This document shows, piece by piece, positions 51,737-57,957 of a stretch of DNA of 57,957 nucleotides (position 1 is its first letter; every line of letters starts with the position of its first letter). A program made the translations under genes and the position numbers. The DNA is from an uncultured Mycoplasmatota bacterium (GTDB lineage Bacteria > Bacillota_I > Bacilli_A > RF39 > UBA660): NCBI GenBank assembly GCA_946414095.1, contig CAMKNB010000005.1, positions 1-57,957 of the forward strand, read 5' to 3'. The notes beneath the pieces are model-generated. The model did no database searches and was not told where the DNA came from. It was given only the letters and a program-made list of their open reading frames with translations.

Positions 51737-53875
51737 ATGAAAAAATATCTAAAAGGGGTGTTTATTTTAATAGTACTATTTGTATTTGTTAATTATGTAA
51801 GTGCTAGTACTGAAATTGATGAAATTAGACTTACTAGTTCAACAACTTCCGTAAAAGCAGGTGTTTTGTCTAGTTATGAAGTTAGCACATCAACTCTTCA
51901 TGCTAGCGTAGAAGAATATGGATCAAATACAGGATGGTTAAAAATGGAAGAAGGGCATTCATCATGGAATGGTTTTGGCTATGATACACCAGTTGCTATT
52001 AATGATGGAAAAACAAAATATGCTCTTCGTATAAAGATTATCTTAGATGATGGTTATTCTTTTAATTCTGAAACAAAAGTGTACTTTAATGATGAAGATG
52101 TTACTAATAATGGAGATACTGAAATTAGTGTTTTTGATTGGGGTGGATATGTAAATATTGATTTAGGCAAAGCAACAGGAGAAAATATAAACGTATACAC
52201 AGTAAGTTTTAATACTGATGGTGGAAATGAAATTGATAGCCAAAAAGTTCCTGAAGGTTATACTGCAAGAAGACCATATGATCCAGTGAAAGAAGGCTAT
52301 ACGTTCGGCGGATGGTATTTAAATAGTGAATCAGAAAATGCATTTGATTTTGAAACACCAATTACAAAAAATACCACATTAATTGCAAAATGGGTTTCTG
52401 CAAAGAAAATAGAAGAATTAAGATTAAATAGTTCTACAACTAAACCTACAGAAGGTTTACTTGGAGAATTTACTGTTACAACAGCTACAGAACATATTGA
52501 ATTATCAGATTATGGCGATAATACTGGATGGATGAAATGGGGAGAAGGAAACACATCTTGGAATGGATTTGGTGATGAGAAACCAATTGCTCTAGCAGAT
52601 GGTAAAACACACTATGGACTTAGATTATGTATTAATGTTAAAGATGGATATCAAATAAATAGTGAAACTAAAGTGTTCTTTAATGGAGTGGATGTTTCTT
52701 CAAATGAAAAAACTGAAATAGATGTCTATAGTTGGGGTGCATATGTGTATATTGACTTGGGAGTAATTGAAAAGTCTAGTACTCCAGATACTCCTACAAA
52801 TCCTGAAACACCTGCAGTGTTAACTACACCAAAAATTAGTGTAGAAAAAGGTCCTAACAATACATTATATGTTAACTGGGATTTTAATGAAGCTGCTACT
52901 AGATATGAAGTATACAGGAGTACAAGTAATAATAAAAAATCAAAATGGACTAAGTTTGATACAATAGATTCAAGTAGTTATGAACAATTAAAATTAACAT
53001 ATGGAAAAACATATTATTATAAAGTTAAAGCTTGTAATGAAACTGAATGTACAGGATACTCAAATGTAGCAAGTAAGAAAGTAGTGCCAGATAAAGTAGA
53101 TTTAAGCGTTACTAGTGCTGGAGAAAAGAATGTAAAACTTTCTTGGAATAAAGTTGATGCTACAGGATATGAAGTATACATGGGTAAAAAGAAAGTAGCA
53201 ACAATCAAAAAAGCAAAAACAGTTACATATAATAAGAAAAAATTAAAAACAAATACTAAATATACATTTAAAGTACGTGCATATAAGACAGTAAAAGGTA
53301 AAAAGATATATGGTGCATGGAGTGAAGTAGTAACTACAATGACTACACCAGTAAAACCAAAAGTAAGCTTAAGTATAAAAGAATACAATGAAATGAATAT
53401 TAAGATTGCTAAGGTTAAAGGTGCAAGTAAATATGTAGTAGAAAAGAGTTTGGATGGTAAAACATATACATCAGTAGAAGAATTACCTACATATGGAACA
53501 CTAACACAAGGAGATTTAGAAGTTGGCAAAACATATTACTATAGAGTAAAAGCATGTAACGCTTATACTTGTGGAAAATGGACAACAGTAAGTAAGAAAC
53601 AAACAACACTTGCTCCAAAATTAAGTTTGGCAACTGAATCTAAGAAAGTAACTGTAACAGTAACTGCTGTAAATGGTGCTGATGGATATGAAGTATATAG
53701 AAGCACAAGTAAAAAGAAAGGTTATAAGTTACAAGGAGATACAACTGACTTAGTATTAGAAAATGCTACTAAGAAAGGAAAAACATATTATTATAAAGTA
53801 CGTTCTTACAAACTAGTAGATGGTAAGAAGGTATATAGTCCTTATAGTGGCATTAAAAAGATTAAATCTAAATAG
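51737..53875 (+). CDS. Secreted surface protein with duplicated beta domain, InlB repeat and Fn3 domains
   Basis: 712 residues. Signal peptide (1-24, VFVNYVSAST). A beta domain (~30-160) is repeated at ~245-350, sharing EYGSNTGWLKMEEGHSSWNG versus DYGDNTGWMKWGEGNTSWNG and KVYFNDEDVTNN versus KVFFNGVDVSSN. Between them lies one InlB-type repeat (YTVSFNTDGGNEIDS to TTLIAKW). The C-terminal ~350 residues have four fibronectin-III-like domains (YEVYRSTSNNKKSKWTKFD, YYYKVKACNETECTGYS, LSWNKVDATGYEVYMGKK). No LPXTG or C-terminal anchor, so it is either secreted or wall-associated. The ATG at 51737 has AAAGGAGG upstream. Likely binds a polysaccharide or host ligand; unproven. Confidence 0.82.
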   Translation: MKKYLKGVFILIVLFVFVNYVSASTEIDEIRLTSSTTSVKAGVLSSYEVSTSTLHASVEEYGSNTGWLKMEEGHSSWNGFGYDTPVAINDGKTKYALRIKIILDDGYSFNSETKVYFNDEDVTNNGDTEISVFDWGGYVNIDLGKATGENINVYTVSFNTDGGNEIDSQKVPEGYTARRPYDPVKEGYTFGGWYLNSESENAFDFETPITKNTTLIAKWVSAKKIEELRLNSSTTKPTEGLLGEFTVTTATEHIELSDYGDNTGWMKWGEGNTSWNGFGDEKPIALADGKTHYGLRLCINVKDGYQINSETKVFFNGVDVSSNEKTEIDVYSWGAYVYIDLGVIEKSSTPDTPTNPETPAVLTTPKISVEKGPNNTLYVNWDFNEAATRYEVYRSTSNNKKSKWTKFDTIDSSSYEQLKLTYGKTYYYKVKACNETECTGYSNVASKKVVPDKVDLSVTSAGEKNVKLSWNKVDATGYEVYMGKKKVATIKKAKTVTYNKKKLKTNTKYTFKVRAYKTVKGKKIYGAWSEVVTTMTTPVKPKVSLSIKEYNEMNIKIAKVKGASKYVVEKSLDGKTYTSVEELPTYGTLTQGDLEVGKTYYYRVKACNAYTCGKWTTVSKKQTTLAPKLSLATESKKVTVTVTAVNGADGYEVYRSTSKKKGYKLQGDTTDLVLENATKKGKTYYYKVRSYKLVDGKKVYSPYSGIKKIKSK

Positions 53876-53897
53876 GAATCATTGATTCCTATTTTTA
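53873..53897 (+). terminator. Terminator
   Basis: TAGGAATC and GATTCCTA pair around ATT and are followed by five T; it includes the stop codon of the surface protein gene. Confidence 0.85.
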
Positions 53898-53944
53898 ATT
53901 CATTTAAGTTTATTAAGAATTTTTTATGATATATAATTGTGAGA

Positions 53945-54141
53945 ATGATATTAACAAGTATATTAATAATGCTATCGATACTAATCGGAGCATATTTACT
54001 TTATGATATTTAGAAAAAAGATTAACTGATAGAATTTATTATCAGGAATATGTTGATGCATAATTTAAAAAAAGTGAAATATTAAAATATTATCCTTATT
54101 TGGAAGATTCTGTATTATTTGATAGTATTACTAAAAATTGA
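53945..54141 (+). pseudogene. Broken small membrane protein gene
   Basis: The ATG at 53945 opens a hydrophobic segment (MILTSILIMLSILIGAYLLYD) that stops at 54011. A change of frame near 54008-54012 continues with plausible coding sequence (LEKRLTDRIYYQEYVDA), a TAA at 54061, then FKKSEILKYYPYLEDSVLFD to a TGA at 54139. The amino-acid pattern after the break (hydrophobic anchor, charged helix, aromatic segment) looks like one original ~66-residue protein disrupted by one frameshift and one stop. This whole stretch (53876-54194) has no intact gene. A strong promoter for the next gene overlaps its end. Confidence 0.6.
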
Positions 54142-54166
54142 CTTTTTACTATTAAGATGTTATAAT
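54138..54166 (+). promoter_or_regulatory. Promoter
   Basis: TTGACT (54138-54143), 17-base spacer, TGT-TATAAT (-10 at 54161-54166), upstream of the gene at 54195. Confidence 0.85.
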
Positions 54167-54194
54167 ATGGGCACTTTAAAAAGGGGGAAATAAA

Positions 54195-54566
54195 ATGTTT
54201 GTAAGGTTGACATCTGGTGAAATATTATTAGTAAATGGTGAAAATGAATTAATGAATTATTCAGAATCTAGATATAGCAATAATATTTTAGATTTATTAG
54301 AAGAAGAAGACTTGGTTAGAATTGAATATTTTTCTCTTAGACATAATAAAAGAATTACAAGATTGTTTATAGTTGATGAAATATCTGATGATAGACGTTT
54401 CATCACAATTAATAATGGACATATGCACTTTTTAATCAGTGAAAACGATTTTTTAAGAAATGATAAGAAATTAGAACCTGTTATAGTATCTTTCATTCCA
54501 AGAGAAAAGCTATTAGAGAGTGAGTGTAATTTAAAAGAAGAGAAAGAAAAATCATTGAAGTTATAA
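54195..54566 (+). CDS. Hypothetical protein, 123 aa
   Basis: Not recognised. Soluble, acidic; begins with a small beta domain (MFVRLTSGEILLVNGENELM), has LVRIEYFSLRHNKRITRLFIVDEISDDRRFITINNG in the middle and an acidic Lys/Glu tail. AAGGGGG lies 7 bases before the ATG and the promoter is a near-consensus one, so it is probably well expressed. Neighbours give no clear clue. Confidence 0.7.
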   Translation: MFVRLTSGEILLVNGENELMNYSESRYSNNILDLLEEEDLVRIEYFSLRHNKRITRLFIVDEISDDRRFITINNGHMHFLISENDFLRNDKKLEPVIVSFIPREKLLESECNLKEEKEKSLKL

Positions 54567-54619
54567 AAAGATGGTTATGCTAATGTAATCTGTATTGATT
54601 GCTTTAGCAAACTTCTTTT
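54567..54619 (+). terminator. Probable terminator, imperfect
   Basis: An interrupted stem (AAG, GTT and TGCTAA pairing with TTAGCA, AAC and CTT) ends in a T run. The rest of the gap to 54722 holds no recognised feature except the promoter region of the next gene. Confidence 0.45.
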
Positions 54620-54722
54620 TTATTTGTTGGAGTAAATTCAACTTTAAGTTTAGCTAATTCAACTATTATTTTATATAAATATTTACTAATTTGATATATA
54701 ATGTTAACAGGAGGAAAAGAAG

Positions 54723-55391
54723 ATGAAGAAGTATTTAATAGTATTGGTTTTATTTGTTATGTTACTAGGAGTAACAGGTTGTAAAAATAATAAATATGCA
54801 TTAGAGTTTAAAGAGGAGTATGAAAGTCTAAATGGTACTACTAATAAAAGTGGTAAAGAACATAGAAAAATTAACATTTCAAAAAATAATCCTTTTCATA
54901 AAGTAGAACAAAAGGACATAGTTAAAATGATTGAAGATAAACAAACATTTTATTTATATGTTGGAGATCCATTATGTCCATGGTGTAGAAGTGTACTTGA
55001 AAAGTCAATTGAAGTTGCAAAAGAAAATAAAGTAAAAGAAATATATTATATTGATATATGGGATGATGATGGAAATGAAATATTAAGAGATAAGTACGAA
55101 TTAAAAGATGGTACTTTAGTTAAGACTGTTAATGGAACAGAAGAATACAAAAAATTATTAGAATATTTTGATATTGTTTTGACTAATTATACTGTTAGCG
55201 ATAGTGATGGAAATAAAATTGAAACTGGTGAAAAAAGAATATATGCGCCTAATTTCTTCTATATAGAAAATGGAAAAGTAATTAAACTTGTAGAAGGAAT
55301 TTCAGATAAGCAAAAAGATTCAAGAGAAGAATTAACTAAAGAAATATTAGATGATGAACAAAAAATATTTGAAGAATTTTTTAATAATTAA
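54723..55391 (+). CDS. Thioredoxin-like lipoprotein (CPWC)
   Basis: 222 residues. Lipoprotein signal peptide with lipobox GVTGC (Cys20). The mature domain has a thioredoxin-like active site LYVGDPLCPWCRSVLEKSIE, a cis-Pro-like strand IYAPNFFYIENGKVI, and helices between. Membrane-anchored on the outer face, where it may reduce or oxidise disulfides. AACAGGAGG precedes the ATG. Fits with the DsbD-like membrane protein at 2460, though they are ~50 kb apart in this window. Own terminator. Confidence 0.82.
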   Translation: MKKYLIVLVLFVMLLGVTGCKNNKYALEFKEEYESLNGTTNKSGKEHRKINISKNNPFHKVEQKDIVKMIEDKQTFYLYVGDPLCPWCRSVLEKSIEVAKENKVKEIYYIDIWDDDGNEILRDKYELKDGTLVKTVNGTEEYKKLLEYFDIVLTNYTVSDSDGNKIETGEKRIYAPNFFYIENGKVIKLVEGISDKQKDSREELTKEILDDEQKIFEEFFNN

Positions 55392-55411
55392 GTTGCTTAT
55401 GCAACTTTTTA
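55390..55411 (+). terminator. Terminator
   Basis: AAGTTGC-TTAT-GCAACTT followed by T residues; it overlaps the stop of the lipoprotein gene. Confidence 0.88.
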
Positions 55412-55462
55412 TTTTATCTTATAAATTAATTATGTTAAAATAATATTGTAGGGTGAGTTAAA

Positions 55463-56740
55463 ATGATATTATCAATATGTAGTAATGCAGATATATTATC
55501 AATATTTAGAGTAATTAGAATTGTAATAACAATAGTTAAAATAGTTGTTCCTATTATTTTAATTATTTCTCTTGCTTTAAATTATATGAATGCTGTTAAA
55601 TCCAATGATGCAGACATGCTTAGCAAAGCTAATAAAGCTTCTATTCATAAAATAATAGCTGCATTGCTTGTGTTCTTTATTCCAACTTTTGTTGGACTTT
55701 TGGCACGTGTTTCCAGTTTTGATAAAGATAGTTATTTAAATTGTATTAAGAACTCTTCTAGTGAACAAATAGATATAATTAGAATTGAAGATGCAGGAGA
55801 AAGGATTAATAATTTAGAAAGTAATCTATCATATAGTAATTATAATGCTGCTAAAATTGCTATAAATAAAATAAAAGATGAAGGTGAAAGAACTTCATTA
55901 GCAAAAAAAATAGAAGAATTAAAAAAATATGTAGATATACAAGAATTATTAAATAAATTAGAAACAAAAAAAGATAAAAATACAAGAAAAAAAGTAAAGG
56001 CTTTAGTAGATGCTTTGCCTGATAGTGATCCACGTAAGCAAGGTTTTCTAGATAAATTAAAGGAACTTGGAGTGGGAGAACCATTGAATGTTGCTGAAGG
56101 CTATAGTAAGTTTTATTATGATGGTATGGAATATTATGTATATTTTCCAAAGGATGCAACTACTAATCTACCATTATTATTGTGGCTTCATGGCGATAAT
56201 TTTAGAAGACAGTGGGCTGAAAATGTTCGTATATCAAAAACTGCTGATGAGGCTGGTTATCCTGCATTAGTACTTGTTCCTTTTGTTGGAACAGAAATGG
56301 GACATTCAGTAAGAGGATGGCATGAAGGAGGACTATTGCCAAAAGTAAAAGCACTAACTGATAAAGTTTGTGAAGACTATCAATGTGATAAAAACAATAT
56401 TAATATAGGAGGGCACTCTAGAGGTGCTACTGGTACATGGATGATGGTTACACAGTATCCAAACTATTTTCATGCCGCTTCTCCTGTAAGTTGTTGTTCA
56501 TACTTTGGAATAAGGGGAGAAAGTTTTAAGGGAATGAAAGTATGGGCAATAAGAGGAACAGGTGCAGGAGTAGATTTTAATAATGATGATAGATATGCTT
56601 GTATGCAAGAAGATGTTGATAAAGTTAAACCATATGCTAAAGAGGTAAGATATACAATTCTTCCTAATACAACTCATGGAGATGCAACAAATGAATTACA
56701 AGTTAGTAAAGAATATGTAGAATTTATGTTTGGTGATTAA
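55463..56740 (+). CDS. Two-TM pilin-like domain fused to an alpha/beta-hydrolase (esterase)
   Basis: 425 residues. The N-terminal ~90 residues have two membrane helices (IVITIVKIVVPIILIISLAL and IIAALLVFFIPTFVGLLARV), a layout like TrbC/VirB2-type or other small two-TM proteins. A charged helical linker (~100-205) leads to an esterase domain: LLLWLHGDN (oxyanion region, 238-246), INIGGHSRGATGTW with nucleophile Ser319, and TTHGDA with His405. Predicted membrane-anchored esterase, likely facing outside since there are Cys pairs (CEDYQC, SCC). Substrate unknown (carbohydrate or feruloyl-type esters are possible). GTGAG-type site before the ATG. It is directly upstream of the retron, in the same direction. 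Confidence 0.78.
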   Translation: MILSICSNADILSIFRVIRIVITIVKIVVPIILIISLALNYMNAVKSNDADMLSKANKASIHKIIAALLVFFIPTFVGLLARVSSFDKDSYLNCIKNSSSEQIDIIRIEDAGERINNLESNLSYSNYNAAKIAINKIKDEGERTSLAKKIEELKKYVDIQELLNKLETKKDKNTRKKVKALVDALPDSDPRKQGFLDKLKELGVGEPLNVAEGYSKFYYDGMEYYVYFPKDATTNLPLLLWLHGDNFRRQWAENVRISKTADEAGYPALVLVPFVGTEMGHSVRGWHEGGLLPKVKALTDKVCEDYQCDKNNINIGGHSRGATGTWMMVTQYPNYFHAASPVSCCSYFGIRGESFKGMKVWAIRGTGAGVDFNNDDRYACMQEDVDKVKPYAKEVRYTILPNTTHGDATNELQVSKEYVEFMFGD

Positions 56741-56753
56741 TTTTATAATATTG

Positions 56754-56762
56754 TGGTATAAT
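56754..56762 (+). promoter_or_regulatory. Extended -10 promoter of the retron
   Basis: TGG-TATAAT with no good -35. Transcription should begin at about 56769, the first base of the a1 repeat. Confidence 0.7.
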
Positions 56763-56766
56763 AAAA

Positions 56767-56926
56767 TTGCAGTAGTGATTGGATGTTTATCCTACTTTAA
56801 CGAGTCGTTAAGGGACTATGTTGCCTATGTTAAATAATTGTAATATTCCAAAGTACCAATCTATACTTCGTATAGCGCGCTTACGCTTGAGTACATTTCC
56901 ATATTACAATATTTAAAGTACTGCGA
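56767..56926 (+). ncRNA. Retron msr-msd RNA
   Basis: The outer a1/a2 repeat pairs TTGCAGTA (56767-56774) with TACTGCGA (56919-56926, one G-U). Inside the msr part are GGAT-GTTT-ATCC (56781-56792) and CTTTAACG-AGT-CGTTAAGG (56795-56813). The msd is a long hairpin: ATTGTAATAT (56837-56846) pairs with ATATTACAAT (56901-56910), AAAGTAC (56850-56856) with GTAC-A-TTT (56891-56898), topped by CTATAC-TTC-GTATAG (56861-56875). The priming G probably lies just after a1 (TAGTG, 56773-56777). The RT gene begins 16 bases after a2. Together this is the standard retron order msr-msd-RT. Confidence 0.85.
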
Positions 56927-56941
56927 TGGGAGGTAGTAAAA

Positions 56942-57889
56942 ATGTGGAAGTACATTGGAAAAAAAGAATGTAATGAATTTTTACTATCTCTCTTTTTAAT
57001 TGATGAAAAGGATAATAAAAAATATATAAATAAATTATATTCTATTTCAAATAATATAGATAAGAACTATAGAATATATAAAATATTAAAAAGAAATGGT
57101 AAGTATAGAACAATTTATGAACCAAGTAAAACACTAAAACACATACAAAAACAAATACTTAAAAATGTACTAGAAAAAAGACAAATATCATCATATGCAA
57201 AGGCATATCATAAAGGAGTATCTTTAAAGGATAATGCATTAGTTCATGTTAATAAAAAAATAATATTAAAATTAGATATTAAAAGTTTTTTTGATAATAT
57301 TAGTTTTTATCAAGTATATAGTTCTTGTTTTGAAATTGAATTATTTCCAAAATCAGTTGGAATGTTACTTACACAACTATGTACTTATGATGGACATTTA
57401 ACACAAGGAAGTCCAACATCATCATATATATCTAATCTAGTAATGAGAAATTTTGATGAAGAACTAGGTTCTTGGTGCAATAATCATAATATTTCTTATA
57501 CTAGATATTCTGATGATATGACTTTTTCTGGAGATTTTATTGTTTCTGATGTAATTAGACTTGTTAGAAAAATGCTATATAAACTTGGATTAGAGTTAAA
57601 CCAAGATAAAATATCTATCATAAATAATTCTAATTCTCAATATGTTACTGGGCTTGTTGTAAATGAAAAAGTGCAAGTTAGTAAAAAGTATAGAAATAAA
57701 ATTAGACAAGAAATATATTATATTAAAAAATATGGTATTTCATCCCATATTAATAGATTAAATATATCTTCAAGTGAAAAAGATTATTTAAAAAAATTGA
57801 ATGGAAGAATATTATATGTTCTTCAAATAGATGAAAATAATAAAGAATTTTTAGAATATAAAAAATATATTAGAGATTTGATAAGTTAA
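56942..57889 (+). CDS. Retron reverse transcriptase
   Basis: 315 residues, makes msDNA from the upstream RNA. In order: the retron-specific NAxxH motif as NALVH (98-102), the A motif KLDIKSFFDNI (110-120), B motif LTQGSPTSSYISNL (153-166), the YxDD catalytic box RYSDDMTFSG (188-197), and the VTG motif YVTGLVVN (234-241) that recognises the msr. Length is usual for a stand-alone retron RT. GGGAGG 7 bases before the ATG. No effector domain is fused to it; none is visible downstream before the window edge. Family members serve as anti-phage defence with an effector protein; this is known of the family, not seen here. Confidence 0.95.
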   Translation: MWKYIGKKECNEFLLSLFLIDEKDNKKYINKLYSISNNIDKNYRIYKILKRNGKYRTIYEPSKTLKHIQKQILKNVLEKRQISSYAKAYHKGVSLKDNALVHVNKKIILKLDIKSFFDNISFYQVYSSCFEIELFPKSVGMLLTQLCTYDGHLTQGSPTSSYISNLVMRNFDEELGSWCNNHNISYTRYSDDMTFSGDFIVSDVIRLVRKMLYKLGLELNQDKISIINNSNSQYVTGLVVNEKVQVSKKYRNKIRQEIYYIKKYGISSHINRLNISSSEKDYLKKLNGRILYVLQIDENNKEFLEYKKYIRDLIS

Positions 57890-57903
57890 AAATGGGAATA
57901 TTA

Positions 57904-57957
57904 TGAAGTGAACCCCATTTTGGGTACTTTATAAAAAAAGGAAAATTTGTTAAAATA
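57904..57957 (+). mobile_element. Possible end of an IS3-type insertion sequence, cut by window edge
   Basis: TGAAGTGAACCCC followed by an ATTTTGGGTAC segment resembles the terminal inverted repeats of IS150/IS3-type elements (TG...ACC CC...). It starts 14 bases after the retron RT stop. No transposase codons lie within the window, so this is a pattern match only. Confidence 0.4.

Noticed and set aside
53945-54013. 22-codon hydrophobic ORF as a type I toxin
   Set aside because: No antisense RNA promoter seen, and downstream coding-like sequence in another frame better fits a broken gene.
1-57957. CRISPR array or rRNA genes
   Set aside because: No regularly spaced short repeats with unique spacers and no rRNA-like sequence were seen by eye.

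Overview
This is a chromosomal window from a very AT-rich, Gram-positive-type bacterium, most likely an uncultured member of the Bacilli (RF39/Erysipelotrichia-like; the lineage is inferred from gene content and base composition). Signs are the AT-rich codon use, AGGAGG ribosome binding sites, a femABX ligase, SipW/TasA-type secretion, a SpoVIF-like sporulation protein, ParE/ParC, and many cell-surface proteins built from InlB-type and Ig-like repeats. The code is standard: rimM ends in a TGA that overlaps the trmD start.

Layout. 1-6.5 kb: 3' part of a surface protein, a short-chain dehydrogenase, two redox proteins (a small CPSC thioredoxin-like protein and a DsbD-like membrane protein), a spoVIF-like gene, a convergent femX and enolase. 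6.6-18.1 kb: a surface-protein locus with a 2171-residue repeat protein, two tandem TasA/camelysin-like proteins, a SipW/ER-type signal peptidase and a repeat-bearing two-TM protein. 18.2-30 kb: core housekeeping (secG, rnr, smpB, secE, nusG, rplK, rplA) interrupted by a manganese-type (yybP-ykoY) riboswitch with an orphan membrane protein, a giant NlpC/P60 plus Ig-repeat protein, rubrerythrin and a zinc dehydrogenase. 30-47 kb: ftsA-ftsZ, a proline/glutamate-rich membrane protein, a YgjP-like peptidase, a TrmH-family methylase, rimM-trmD, rdgB, tRNA-Glu, tRNA-Ile, parE-parC and tRNA-His. 47-56.7 kb: mainly hypothetical genes, an RpoD-like alternative sigma factor, a flavin-reductase-like protein, a fibronectin-III surface protein, a broken small gene, a thioredoxin-like lipoprotein and a membrane-anchored esterase. 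56.75-57.89 kb: a retron (structured msr-msd RNA plus reverse transcriptase), followed 14 bases later by what looks like the end of an IS3-type element at the window edge.

How the parts work together. The surface proteins (window start, 6.6, 13.9, 14.5, 23.0, 51.7 kb) carry paired cysteines in several repeats, and the window encodes at least three extracytoplasmic or thioredoxin-like redox proteins, which suggests a disulfide-stabilised cell surface. The SipW-type peptidase beside three proteins sharing a GF(S/A)AF signal motif looks like a dedicated export and processing unit. Many transcription units have a TGn-TATAAT extended -10 box and a U-tract hairpin terminator.

The items most worth a second look are the retron with no visible effector, a LysM domain inside RNase R, the manganese-type riboswitch upstream of an unrelated small membrane protein, the acidic tail on ribosomal protein L11, and a lipoprotein gene that seems to lack a canonical start codon.
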